A stretch of DNA of 64,000 nt, from positions 1 to 64,000 of the forward strand of contig NZ_BOSE01000001.1 of NCBI RefSeq assembly GCF_018403185.1. The letters are read 5' to 3'. The DNA is from Paenibacillus montaniterrae. Its GTDB lineage: Bacteria; Bacillota; Bacilli; Paenibacillales; Paenibacillaceae. The notes beneath the pieces were generated by a model. That model was not told the DNA's origin, searched no databases, and was given only the letters and a program-made list of their open reading frames with translations. Within the stretch, counting starts at the first letter, position 1. Each line of letters starts with the position of its first letter. The translations under genes and the position numbers were made by a program. Of this stretch, positions 8,116 to 16,481 are shown piece by piece.

Positions 8116-9141
8116 ATGGTTAAAGCATATCGTACAGCTGTACCTCGTCCAGATCGAGAACGCGAGAAGGCGAGCACTGGCAGCGGTCCAGTGAAAACGT
8201 ACAAGATGAGCCCCGAAGAAATGGAAGATCACTTTGCACGGACTGGCGCTGCTAAGGCAACGGTTCTTGAAGGCTCGAAGCATGCTTCTATCGTCGAGCC
8301 TAAAGCAGCTGATCAGGCTAAGGATAAACGAAGAACAGCTAAAGAGATCGATAAGCACGAGGTTATTGGTCTTATTGCCCAAGGTTTAAGTTATCACAAG
8401 GTAGAGGAGCAAGTTGGCATACCAAAAGGTACGCTACGTTATCGCCTAAAGAAATGGGGATTGGTCGGTTTGGATCAGATTAAAGCAAAGGAGCTACTTG
8501 GTTCTGCAGCACAGCCTGAGGATATGGCAGTGCAAAATGCTAGTTTGAAAGACTATGAACAGAAGCTAGCCGAATGGGACTCGCTCAACCAGGAATTGCA
8601 GCAGCTAAGGATTGAGCATACGAGTCTGAAAAAGGACTATGAAGAGCTATCCAAGTTGCACGAGGATTCCGCAAATAGGGCTAAAATTCTACTCGATCGG
8701 TGCTTAGAACTGGAAGAAGGTTTGAAGAAGTGGAACGATAACGACAATGAAACTCAGGAGCTGCTACTAGAAATCATGGCTGAGCGTGATCAATTGAGTA
8801 AGCATGCTGCTGAGGTGCAAGTACAGTTTGCTGAAATGTTAGAGGATCGCAACAACTGGAAGCAGACAGCGCTGGAAGCTAAGCAGGCTATCGCTGAGCT
8901 TGAAGCTCTTCGCGGTCTTGGGGTAACTAATAAAACCGCTGACAACGTAAATAGCCCTGCTCACTATACGCAAGGTGGTATCGAGACGATTGATTATATC
9001 CGTGCAAAGCTGACACCAGAGGAGTTCATTGGCTATTGCAAAGGGAATATTCTGAAATATGTATCGCGTGCATCGCACAAGGGTGGGCTTGAGGACTTAC
9101 GTAAAGCAGGGAAGTATATTGAGTTTGCTGTTAAGAGTTAA
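8116..9141 (+). CDS. DUF3310 phage protein with HTH and coiled-coil
   Basis: A 341-residue protein in three parts. Residues about 75-120 contain an HTH-like segment (HEVIGLIAQGLSYHKVEEQ and GIPKGTLRYRLKKWG). Residues about 135-270 form a long charged coiled coil. Residues about 275-341 match DUF3310 (NSPAHYTQGGIETIDYI and GNILKYVSRASHKGG), a domain common in phage replication regions. GGAGG lies 8 bases before ATG 8116. Fusion of DNA-binding, coiled-coil and DUF3310 parts suggests a structural role at the replication complex; its activity is unknown. Confidence 0.8.
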   Translation: MVKAYRTAVPRPDREREKASTGSGPVKTYKMSPEEMEDHFARTGAAKATVLEGSKHASIVEPKAADQAKDKRRTAKEIDKHEVIGLIAQGLSYHKVEEQVGIPKGTLRYRLKKWGLVGLDQIKAKELLGSAAQPEDMAVQNASLKDYEQKLAEWDSLNQELQQLRIEHTSLKKDYEELSKLHEDSANRAKILLDRCLELEEGLKKWNDNDNETQELLLEIMAERDQLSKHAAEVQVQFAEMLEDRNNWKQTALEAKQAIAELEALRGLGVTNKTADNVNSPAHYTQGGIETIDYIRAKLTPEEFIGYCKGNILKYVSRASHKGGLEDLRKAGKYIEFAVKS

Positions 9142-9202
9142 AATGTTTGTTCTTTTTATATATTAACTCTTAATTTTGAGCAATTAACCGAGGTGATATG
9201 TT

Positions 9203-9517
9203 GTGTTGAGGCTTCAATTTCAACCTGAACGTAAGCCTATTCCTGAGCAGGATCTGATTGACGGTATACAGTACGACAAACAAGGACGAATGGTTGCGCA
9301 TCCTGACTTCCACCCTAATCACGGTAAGCCTTTTAGTGTTGATGATCTCGAATATTTATGCATGTTTTATGAAACAGATAACGTACGCTCTTTATCTTAC
9401 GCATTAGGAAAAAGTGAACATGTTATTGCAGTTAAGTATTCGAGATTAAAACAAGAGGGATTAGTTGAATTTTATAGAGACAGGTATAGAAGGAGATACA
9501 ACGAAGAAGGGGGATAA
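9203..9517 (+). CDS. Hypothetical phage protein with SANT/HTH-like segment
   Basis: A 104-residue protein starting at GTG 9203, seven bases after GAGGTG. The C-terminal half (FSVDDLEYLCMFYET, SYALGKSEHVIAVKYSRL) resembles small phage HTH or Myb/SANT-like DNA-binding domains. The N-terminus (GIQYDKQGRMVAHPDFHPNH) is polar. It is likely an early phage regulator, but no named family was identified. Confidence 0.6.
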   Translation: MLRLQFQPERKPIPEQDLIDGIQYDKQGRMVAHPDFHPNHGKPFSVDDLEYLCMFYETDNVRSLSYALGKSEHVIAVKYSRLKQEGLVEFYRDRYRRRYNEEGG

Positions 9518-9581
9518 ATATTTTTTTAATGTTAGAACAGTTTAATTTAACGCAAATTTATATTTTATTATTATCGCTTAA

Positions 9582-9608
9582 CTAAGATTCAGAAATACTG
9601 AACCTTAG
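9582..9608. repeat. Inverted repeat, 11-bp stem
   Basis: CTAAGATTCAG and CTGAACCTTAG pair with a single mismatch across a 5-base AAATA loop. It lies downstream of the minus-strand peptide gene, where it may form the 3' end of that transcript, although a T-tract is not obvious on either strand. Confidence 0.45.
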
Positions 9609-9645
9609 CCAGCGCTATGCGCACTGTCGTGATTTCAACTTAGCC

Positions 9646-9714
9646 TTAAATAAAAAATTCGATAGTCAAAACTTTCTTTAGGAAATCAATCGACAGCCTA
9701 ATCTTTTTTCTCAT
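9646..9714 (-). CDS. 22-aa antisense-strand peptide with strong signals
   Basis: A very short frame on the minus strand encoding a basic-hydrophobic peptide (MRKKIRLSIDFLKKVLTIEF, then FI). It is supported by an AAAGGAGG ribosome-binding site 9 bases before the ATG and a near-consensus promoter about 50 bp upstream. The transcript's downstream part contains CATAGCGC, complementary to GCGCTATG at the start codon. It could be a type I toxin-like peptide, a leader peptide or a small regulatory RNA with an incidental frame. No known family was recognised. Confidence 0.45.
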   Translation of the reverse strand: MRKKIRLSIDFLKKVLTIEFFI

Positions 9715-9756
9715 AGCGCATTTCCTCCTTTCGGAAGTAATGCCTAACGTTTTTTC

Positions 9757-9785
9757 ATTATACCTTATCTGTATTTATTTGTAAA
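9757..9785 (-). promoter_or_regulatory. Near-consensus sigma-A promoter, minus strand
   Basis: On the minus strand TTTACA (9780-9785) and TATAAT (9757-9762) are separated by exactly 17 bp. This is one of the best vegetative promoters in the prophage and points away from the VapE gene, into the 22-aa peptide gene. Confidence 0.7.
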
Positions 9786-9802
9786 TAAAGGAGAGCCGCA
9801 GC

Positions 9803-12235
9803 ATGCAGCTAGTTTTGCATTATGATAGACAACTGATTATATCTGCCGCTGGTAATCGTAAGGCAACGCACTGGCCAGCGCAAACCTTAATGTGGTCGGA
9901 GCTAGTGGAGCGCTTGCGCACGGCGGTACGTGGCACAGAAACGCTAGCGGAATACCTCTCGATGCCAAAGAGCCAGCAGGATGACCTGAAGGACGTCGGC
10001 GGCTTCGTTGCCGGCGCTTTGGCTCATGGTCGCCGCAAGGCGTCAGCGGTTACAGGGCGCGATGTCATTACGCTTGACCTTGACGCGATCCCGGCGGGTG
10101 GTACGAACGACGTGCTGCGCCGCGTTGAGGCATTAGGCTGCAGCTATGCGGTTTATAGCACGCGTAAGCATGAAGAGGCTCGTCCGCGGCTCCGAGCTCT
10201 CTTCCCTCTTAACCGTACCGTTACTGCAGATGAATATGAGCCGCTTGCCCGTAAGATCGCTGCAATTATTGGCATTGAGCTTTGTGATCCGACAACCTTC
10301 CAAGCAACGAGGCTAATGTACTGGCCGAGCTGCAGCAATGACAGTCAGTATGTCTTTACCTATGGTGATAAGCCGTTTTTGGACGCTGATGGCGTGCTGG
10401 CCATGTATGCCGATTGGCGCGATTGGTCGGAGTGGCCACAGGTGCCGGGAGCTGCGCAGCAGCATGTCCGCTTAGCAGCCAAGCAAGGCGATCCGACAAC
10501 TAAGCCTGGTGTAGTCGGTGCCTTCTGCCGACTCTATGACATCCAGCAAGCGATCGACACCTTTTTACCCGGTTTGTACACACCAACAGAGGACGGCAGC
10601 CGCTTAACCTATGTTGGTGGCTCAACAACAGGCGGTGCGGTTGTCTATGACGATGGGCAATTCTTGTATTCGCATCACGCAACGGATCCTTGCAGCGGCA
10701 AGCTGGTTAATGCTTTTGACCTTGTACGCCTGCATAAGTTTGGCGATCAGGACGACGAGGCAGCGCCTGGTACACCGACCAATCGTTTACCGAGCTTTAC
10801 GGCGATGGTTGCTTTTGCAATGGAGCAAGAGCCTGTCGCAGGTTTGATGATGCAGGAGCGCTATGAAAAGGCAATAGAAAGCTTCAATGATTCTGTTCCT
10901 TCTATTAAAGAAGTAGATTCAGGTACTGCTGATATGTCTTGGATTAAGAAGCTGGATATTAACAGCAACGGTGCTCCAACCAAGACAAGCAAAAATGTAA
11001 GAGTAGTGCTCGATCATGACCCGGCGTTAAAGGGGCGTATCCTTATGGACACGTTTGCCGATCAGCTCATGGGGATTGCACCGCTGCCCTGGGCTCCTCG
11101 AAATGTGGAGCAGGGCCCGTTTCAATGGCGCGATGATGACGATAGTGGATTACGGGATTACATTCAAGGCGTGCTAGGTTTCCGCACGGAGGGGATTATA
11201 CAAGACGCTTTGGTGCTTTGCGCACGGAGTAATCAGGTTAATCCAGTGACTGACTACCTCAGCAAGCTCACATGGGATGGCCAGCCACGGCTTGACCGGT
11301 TGTTTATCGATTACCTTGGTGCAGCGGATACACCTTATGTGCGTGCTGTTACGCGTAAGTCATTCACGGCAGCTGTGGCCAGGGCCATGCAGCCAGGGCT
11401 CAAATATGACACGATGCCGGTACTGACTGGCGCCCAGGGGCTAGGCAAAACGACCTTGCTGCAGAAAATGGGGCTACACTGGTTTAATAACAGCATTGAA
11501 ACATTCGAGGGCAAAGAGGCTGCGGAGCTGCTGCAGAATGCCTGGGTCGTCGAAATTGGCGAGATGGGCGCGTATAGCCGGTCTGATGTCAAAATGATAA
11601 AGGGCTTCTTGTCTCGTACTGAGGATCAATATCGAGCGGCATATGCTCGTAAGACAGAGAAGCATCCGCGGCGCTGTGTGTTCTTCGGTACCTCAAACGA
11701 TGACCATTATTTGAAGGACCCTACAGGCGGGCGGCGCTTCTGGCCGATAGACTGCGGAGTCCAGGAGCGTACTAAAAGTGTTTTTCAGGATCTGGATGCC
11801 GAGATTGATCAATTATGGGCAGAAGCCGTTATGCGCTGGAAGATGGGTGAACCACTGATTTTGTCAAATGAGCTTGAGCAAGTGGCGAAGCAGCAGCAGG
11901 AGCTCCATGCTGAAACGGATCCTTGGGAAGGCATTGTATCTGAGTTCGTTGAACGCAAAGTGCCGCCTGACTGGTTGCAACGATCGTTATCGGATCGCAA
12001 GCTGTTCTGGAGCGGTGAGTTCGGCAAGTACGAAGGAGAGCTTGTGGATCGGGACCGCATATGCGCACAGGAGATATGGCTGGAAGCCCTTGGCGGCGAG
12101 TCGAAGGCATTGCGGCGTTCGGAAGCGATAAGGATAAACGCTATCTTGGATAAGTTGGAGGGCTGGCAAAAATACAACAACGTTTACCGTTTTGGCGTTC
12201 ACGGTAAGATCAAAGGCGGGTATATCCGCAATTAA
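9803..12235 (+). CDS. VapE-type primase-helicase
   Basis: An 810-residue phage replication protein. The N-terminal part resembles an archaeo-eukaryotic primase: ITLDLDAIPAG near residue 90 supplies the acidic pair and YSTRKHEEARPRLR the basic cluster. The C-terminal half is a virulence-associated protein E (D5-like) helicase with Walker A GAQGLGKTTLLQ near residue 541, WVVEIGEM as Walker B and a FFGTSNDDHYLKDPTGGRRF sensor region. It probably primes and unwinds DNA at the iteron cluster located immediately downstream. AAAGGAGAG lies upstream of the ATG. Confidence 0.88.
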   Translation: MQLVLHYDRQLIISAAGNRKATHWPAQTLMWSELVERLRTAVRGTETLAEYLSMPKSQQDDLKDVGGFVAGALAHGRRKASAVTGRDVITLDLDAIPAGGTNDVLRRVEALGCSYAVYSTRKHEEARPRLRALFPLNRTVTADEYEPLARKIAAIIGIELCDPTTFQATRLMYWPSCSNDSQYVFTYGDKPFLDADGVLAMYADWRDWSEWPQVPGAAQQHVRLAAKQGDPTTKPGVVGAFCRLYDIQQAIDTFLPGLYTPTEDGSRLTYVGGSTTGGAVVYDDGQFLYSHHATDPCSGKLVNAFDLVRLHKFGDQDDEAAPGTPTNRLPSFTAMVAFAMEQEPVAGLMMQERYEKAIESFNDSVPSIKEVDSGTADMSWIKKLDINSNGAPTKTSKNVRVVLDHDPALKGRILMDTFADQLMGIAPLPWAPRNVEQGPFQWRDDDDSGLRDYIQGVLGFRTEGIIQDALVLCARSNQVNPVTDYLSKLTWDGQPRLDRLFIDYLGAADTPYVRAVTRKSFTAAVARAMQPGLKYDTMPVLTGAQGLGKTTLLQKMGLHWFNNSIETFEGKEAAELLQNAWVVEIGEMGAYSRSDVKMIKGFLSRTEDQYRAAYARKTEKHPRRCVFFGTSNDDHYLKDPTGGRRFWPIDCGVQERTKSVFQDLDAEIDQLWAEAVMRWKMGEPLILSNELEQVAKQQQELHAETDPWEGIVSEFVERKVPPDWLQRSLSDRKLFWSGEFGKYEGELVDRDRICAQEIWLEALGGESKALRRSEAIRINAILDKLEGWQKYNNVYRFGVHGKIKGGYIRN

Positions 12236-12238
12236 AGT

Positions 12239-12409
12239 GTCAACCTTGTGTGTCAACTTTGATTGAAAAACGGCTGATTTGTCAACCTTGTAAAATTTGG
12301 ATACGTCAACCTTGTCAACTTTGAAAAACGAGAAGGTTGACACACAAAGTTGACGCGAAAACGCAGTAATATCAACGGTAACAGTTAAATGTAAACTATG
12401 TCAACCTTG
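12239..12409. repeat. Iteron cluster GTCAACYTTG, candidate phage replication origin
   Basis: Eight copies of a 10-bp repeat lie within 171 bp. Direct copies start at 12239, 12252, 12281, 12305, 12314 and 12400; inverted copies lie at 12332 (one mismatch) and 12345. GTCAACCTTG and GTCAACTTTG forms alternate. An A-rich stretch of about 40 bp follows (12410-12450) and then a CG-step-rich stretch. The whole 12236-12542 gap is noncoding and sits directly after the primase-helicase gene, as expected for a phage origin. An operator array is the alternative. Confidence 0.65.
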
Positions 12410-12542
12410 ATTACTATAGAAAGAAAAAATAGAAAGAATAGAGAAAATGTAATGCGCGCGTAACGCCTAACACGCCTAAAAAACGCATATATACGCGTAC
12501 GCGTGCGAGAAAGTGTACACGATAGATTGAGAGGGTTGGAAC

Positions 12543-12854
12543 ATGAGAGAACGGGACATCGAGCAGTATCTCGTAAAGCAAACAAAAGCTGCAGGCGGTA
12601 AGGCATATAAGTGGACCAGTCCGGGCAATGCAGGTGTACCTGACCGTATCGTGATGCTTCCAGGTGGCAGGGTTGCTTTTATTGAGCTGAAAGCACCCGG
12701 CGGTAAGCCAACAGCTTTGCAGCTTAACCAACAACGGATGATTGCCAGTATGGGACTACCCGTACAGATCATCGACAGCAAAGAAGCAGTTGACCAGATT
12801 ATAAGCCGCATGCAGGCTCAAGGAGGTTTGCCACCGTGGGAGCTGCAGCAATAG
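12543..12854 (+). CDS. VRR-NUC domain nuclease
   Basis: A 103-residue protein that is a single VRR-NUC domain. YKWTSPGNAGVPDRIVML supplies the P-D motif and VAFIELKAPGGKP the E-x-K catalytic pair. GAGGG lies upstream of the ATG. Stand-alone VRR-NUC proteins sit beside SNF2 helicases in many phages, and this gene overlaps the SNF2 gene by 19 bp, so they are probably translated together. A structure-specific nuclease role in replication or recombination is likely. Confidence 0.9.
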   Translation: MRERDIEQYLVKQTKAAGGKAYKWTSPGNAGVPDRIVMLPGGRVAFIELKAPGGKPTALQLNQQRMIASMGLPVQIIDSKEAVDQIISRMQAQGGLPPWELQQ

Positions 12855-14230
12855 TCGATAAGCCAAAAGCCAAGTTTATACCGCATGACTATCAACGGTA
12901 TTGCATTAACCGGCTTCTGGCGGATGAGGCCCTTGGCCTGCTTCTGGACTTGGGTCTTGGGAAAACCGTTATCACCTTAACGGCAATCAATGACTTGAAA
13001 TATAACCGCTTTGCCATCCGTAAGGCTTTGGTGATTGCGCCGAAGAAGGTTGCAGAGGCGACTTGGTCGAATGAACAGAGCAAATGGCAGCATCTGCATC
13101 ATTTGCGGATTCAGCCAGTACTTGGGGATAAGAATAAGCGGATACGAGCGCTGAACACGCCAGCCGACATTTACGTGATCAACCGGGATAACGTGGTATG
13201 GCTGACAGAATACTACCGGAACGCATGGCCGTTTGATCTAGTCGTGATTGATGAGTTAAGCAGTTTTAAGAATCACGCAGCGAAGCGCACAAAAGCACTT
13301 AGCTGGATCAGACCGCATATCAAGCGCATCGTTGGTCTAACCGGCACACCTGCCCCAAACGGTTTACTAGACTTATGGGCGCAGATTTATTTGCTTGACC
13401 AAGGAGAGCGACTCGAGAAGAACATTACGCAATACCGGAGTCGATACTTTGACAAGAACTACAACGGCTTTGGCTATACAGCGAAGCCTGGAGCCGATGA
13501 ATTAATTCAGCAGCGAATAGCGGATATTTGCATCAGCATGAAGGCAGAGGACTACTTGGAGCTACCGGATGCCATTACGAACGTGATACCTGTCGTTTTG
13601 GATCCACAAGCAAAGAAACAGTATGAGAAATTCGAGAAAGAAATGCTGCTTCAGCTTGAAGGTACGGAGATTACGGCAACGAGTGCAGCAGTTCTTACAG
13701 GCAAGCTGCTTCAGCTTTGCAATGGCGCTTTGTACGACGAGGACCGCAACGTCCATGAGATTCATGACAACAAGATCGAGGCATTTACGGAGCTGATTGA
13801 GCAGTTGAACGGCAAGCCGGCTTTGGTGTTTTACAGCTACCAGCATGATAAGACGCGGATTATGAAGGCCCTGAGCAAGACCAGCCTGAGGGTGCGAGAA
13901 CTAAAGACGCCGCAAGATTTCGCGGATTGGAATGCTGGGCTAATAGATGTGGGGTTAGCGCACCCAGCCAGCACGGCCTACGGGCTTAATTTACAAGACG
14001 GAGGTAATCACGTGGTTTGGTTTGGATTGAACTGGAGCTTGGAGCTGTACCAGCAAGCTAACGGGCGCCTGCATCGACAAGGGCAGACGCAAAAGGTCAT
14101 CTTGCACCATTTGGTCGTACAGGGTGGAGCTGACGAGGATGTTATGGCTGCGCTTGAAGGTAAAGCAGCCACACAAGATAAATTGCTAGAGGCCTTAAAG
14201 GCCCGCATAGAAAGGGTGAAGGGAGCATGA
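12836..14230 (+). CDS. SNF2-family DEAD-like helicase
   Basis: A 464-residue superfamily 2 ATPase. Motif I is LDLGLGKTVI near residue 37, motif II VIDELSSF, motif III LTGTPAPNGLLDLW, and motif VI QANGRLHRQGQTQ near residue 405. The GTG start has AAGGAGG nine bases upstream. Small phage SNF2 enzymes are thought to remodel protein-DNA complexes during replication, here alongside the VRR-NUC nuclease. Confidence 0.92.
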   Translation: MGAAAIVDKPKAKFIPHDYQRYCINRLLADEALGLLLDLGLGKTVITLTAINDLKYNRFAIRKALVIAPKKVAEATWSNEQSKWQHLHHLRIQPVLGDKNKRIRALNTPADIYVINRDNVVWLTEYYRNAWPFDLVVIDELSSFKNHAAKRTKALSWIRPHIKRIVGLTGTPAPNGLLDLWAQIYLLDQGERLEKNITQYRSRYFDKNYNGFGYTAKPGADELIQQRIADICISMKAEDYLELPDAITNVIPVVLDPQAKKQYEKFEKEMLLQLEGTEITATSAAVLTGKLLQLCNGALYDEDRNVHEIHDNKIEAFTELIEQLNGKPALVFYSYQHDKTRIMKALSKTSLRVRELKTPQDFADWNAGLIDVGLAHPASTAYGLNLQDGGNHVVWFGLNWSLELYQQANGRLHRQGQTQKVILHHLVVQGGADEDVMAALEGKAATQDKLLEALKARIERVKGA

Positions 14231-14520
14231 GCAAAGATTTTGAATACGAACGAGAGCTACGGCGCTTCTTCCAGCGCGTTAAGTCTATGAGCTTGAAAAG
14301 TTTCCAGGAAGCAATGAACGTGCTGCATACGAGAGCTTACGCTGCAGCTGAACGGCATTATCAAGAAGCTATGTTTATTTGCCTAACACCCAAGCAGCGA
14401 GAGGCAGTCGAGGTTAAGGTGATTGAGATCCGCGAGCTATGGGACGGTATGGCCACAGTGACTACTGACAAAACATTAGGCGAGATGTTTAAGCCTAAGG
14501 AGGATGAACTAGATGAGTGA
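14227..14520 (+). CDS. Hypothetical phage protein
   Basis: A 97-residue, highly helical charged protein (SFQEAMNVLHTRAYAAAERH in the middle, LTPKQREAVEVKVIEIRELW later). The ATG overlaps the SNF2 stop and GAAGGGAG lies just upstream. It is a common type of small protein between the SNF2 helicase and late regulator genes in Firmicute phages; its function is unknown. Confidence 0.7.
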   Translation: MSKDFEYERELRRFFQRVKSMSLKSFQEAMNVLHTRAYAAAERHYQEAMFICLTPKQREAVEVKVIEIRELWDGMATVTTDKTLGEMFKPKEDELDE

Positions 14521-14785
14521 ACAAACACTTAAGCCTTGCCCATTTTGCGGCGGCGGAGCGAAATTAACGGTCAGCGACCGAGAAGGGAATAGTCGAATGG
14601 CTGACTATGAGAACGATCCGTATTCGGGGTTGTCGTTCAAAATTAGCCACGTGCACGAACAAAACAAAGGCTGCCCAATCGCAAACTATGAATGTGACGA
14701 TGCTTCAATGGGCGTTTACTTGTACGGCAGCCGCGAAGAAGCTATTGAAGCGTGGAATACAAGGCATGTAGGTGAAACCGAATGA
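14513..14785 (+). CDS. Lar-like restriction alleviation protein
   Basis: A 90-residue protein with the typical Lar family start LKPCPFCGGGAKL (a CxxC zinc knuckle), a second cysteine set around GCPIANYECDD and the ending EEAIEAWNTRH. Lar-family proteins counter host type I restriction in some phages; that role is assumed from family membership. It overlaps both neighbours by a few bases, in one operon. Confidence 0.85.
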   Translation: MSEQTLKPCPFCGGGAKLTVSDREGNSRMADYENDPYSGLSFKISHVHEQNKGCPIANYECDDASMGVYLYGSREEAIEAWNTRHVGETE

Positions 14786-15390
14786 CAGAACAGGAAGCCA
14801 TTGAGCAATTAACGAACTACAAGCGGCTGCAAGCGCGCATGCACCTGTTATCCAACTATTCCGTTGGTGCTGGCATTACGGTAAGTCGGCTTAATGAGGA
14901 TGACCAGCTGCAGGAACTGCACCGCAAGCTGCGCAGGCTGCCAAGCTATATGTATTTGTCTAAGCGGGAGCAGAAGCTGGAAACAGTAGCGCATACGTAT
15001 TTGCAAGGAAAGTACCCTTCCGGCATCCAAAGCCAGCAGCGAGCTGTCAAGGTTGTCGGATATGATGAGGAAGATACGAAACTGCTGCAGGAGCTGAGGC
15101 AGAAATTAGCTAAAGTTATGGCGGCCAGAGGCTATGATGAGAGAGCTGATCTGGATGCAGTTTTGGAGCGAGTGGCGGAGTATCAAGATATACAAGCTGA
15201 GCTTAAGCAGATAGATGACGTACTTACTGCGATCAAAAAGTATAAGCCAGACTATGAAAGATTGTTGCGGATCAGGTACATTGAAGGGCTAACCGCGCAA
15301 GAAACAGCATCAAAAATGAGGATAGCAGAACGTACTCTTAGGTCATGGAGAACCAAGGCAATCAGCGAATATATTAGACTTGCCGTATAA
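14782..15390 (+). CDS. Sigma-like late transcription regulator (ArpU/RinA type)
   Basis: A 202-residue protein. The C-terminus (LLRIRYIEGLTAQETASKMR, then AERTLRSWRTKAISEYI) is a sigma-70 region 4-like helix-turn-helix. The rest is helical and charged, as in phage ArpU/RinA-type activators of late genes. It is the last gene before the packaging module, and its own 3' end runs into four phased TGCCG repeats, a plausible binding site for it. It starts inside the Lar-like gene (ATGA overlap). Confidence 0.75.
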   Translation: MTEQEAIEQLTNYKRLQARMHLLSNYSVGAGITVSRLNEDDQLQELHRKLRRLPSYMYLSKREQKLETVAHTYLQGKYPSGIQSQQRAVKVVGYDEEDTKLLQELRQKLAKVMAARGYDERADLDAVLERVAEYQDIQAELKQIDDVLTAIKKYKPDYERLLRIRYIEGLTAQETASKMRIAERTLRSWRTKAISEYIRLAV

Positions 15391-15449
15391 ATGCCGCTTT
15401 CATGCCGCAAGTATGCCGACACAGCCATGTCAAGCCATGATATTATGAT
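15381..15449 (+). promoter_or_regulatory. Phased TGCCG repeats and -10 element, candidate late promoter
   Basis: TGCCG occurs at 15381, 15392, 15403 and 15414, spaced exactly 11 bp apart, so all copies face one side of the helix. A TATGAT -10 element follows at 15444-15449, and no good -35 exists 17 bp before it. This is the expected design of an activator-dependent promoter, and the likely activator is encoded immediately upstream. Confidence 0.55.
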
Positions 15450-15490
15450 AGTGTCGAAGTAAATGTAATAATTCATAACCTTTTCATATT

Positions 15491-15520
15491 GCCGCTTCTT
15501 CGGAGGCGGTATTTTTATTG
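15491..15520 (+). terminator. UUCG-capped Rho-independent terminator
   Basis: CCGCTTC and GAGGCGG form a stem with one G-T pair, closed by a TTCG tetraloop and followed by TATTTTTATTG. It stops transcripts of the early operon. It also lies only about 35 bp after the predicted start of the late transcript, so some bypass would be needed for late expression. Confidence 0.8.
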
Positions 15521-15599
15521 TCAAAGAAGGAAACACCTTCCTTTTTGTCGAATTCTCTCTTGTAAAATTAACATTCTACAGAAAGAGGGAAAACGGAAA

Positions 15600-16475
15600 A
15601 TGGCTAGAGGAAAAGATCAAACAAAAGTACCACAAAGAAAAAGAGTTTCGCTTGTAGTACCAAGAGAATCAGCCAAACAGAAAATTGAAAGTCAAATTGA
15701 AAGTGGACTAGTAATAAGAGACTTACCAAAAAGCAATAGAAATGAACTGAAGCAAGCGGAGAATGAAAAAAACAGTTGGGAATCCTATACCAAAGAACTC
15801 CTATTACGGTTGTTTGATGATGATCAGTACTCTGAAGAATTTGCTATGGTTGGCTTTCATGTTATGTATTCACCAGGAGAGTCGAGTTTATTGGATGATA
15901 TTAATGACTTCTATGATGAAATGGATGGTTGTCTTAATTACTTGAGAAACCTTGATAATAAACTTGAATTAATACCTGAAATCAATCAATCTAAAATACC
16001 AAATATTACAAATATTGCTCGTACGACTGATTTCAATAAAGTGTTTATAATTCACGGACACGACAATGAAGCCAAAGTTTCTGCGGCTAGATTTATTGAA
16101 AAATTAGGTTTGACAGCCGTTATTTTTCACGAGCAAGAAAGTCGAGGTAATACGATCATTGAAAAGCTTGAAAGGCTATCGGACGTAGGTTATGCTATTG
16201 TTCTGCTAACACCTGATGATTTTGGGTATTCAAAAAACTCAACACCGGAAAGTGCAACTAGTCGTGCTAGACAGAATGTTGTTTTTGAATGGGGATATTT
16301 TATTGCCAAATTAGGACGAAACAAAGTTTCGGCTTTGTTGAAAGGCGATATTGAAATACCCTCTGATCTACAAGGGGTTTTGTGGGAGCGAATAGACGAA
16401 AACGGTGCGTGGGAATATAAAGTTGCTAAGGAATTAAGAGCTGCCGGTTACGAAGTGGATATGAATAAATTATAA
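15600..16475 (+). CDS. TIR-like nucleotide-binding protein (PF10137 type), likely accessory/defence gene
   Basis: A 291-residue protein. Residues about 146-291 match the TIR-like PF10137 family: KVFIIHGHDNEAKVSAARF, IFHEQESRGNTIIEKLE (with the likely catalytic Glu), YAIVLLTPDDFG and RARQNVVFEWGYFIAKLG. The first 145 residues are basic, then helical, and were not recognised. ATG 15600 is used; the longer frame reads through the terminator. The gene is AT-richer than its neighbours and is bracketed by terminators. Relatives act as NAD-degrading effectors in anti-phage systems; that role here is inferred. Confidence 0.82.
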   Translation: MARGKDQTKVPQRKRVSLVVPRESAKQKIESQIESGLVIRDLPKSNRNELKQAENEKNSWESYTKELLLRLFDDDQYSEEFAMVGFHVMYSPGESSLLDDINDFYDEMDGCLNYLRNLDNKLELIPEINQSKIPNITNIARTTDFNKVFIIHGHDNEAKVSAARFIEKLGLTAVIFHEQESRGNTIIEKLERLSDVGYAIVLLTPDDFGYSKNSTPESATSRARQNVVFEWGYFIAKLGRNKVSALLKGDIEIPSDLQGVLWERIDENGAWEYKVAKELRAAGYEVDMNKL

Positions 16476-16481
16476 CTCTCC

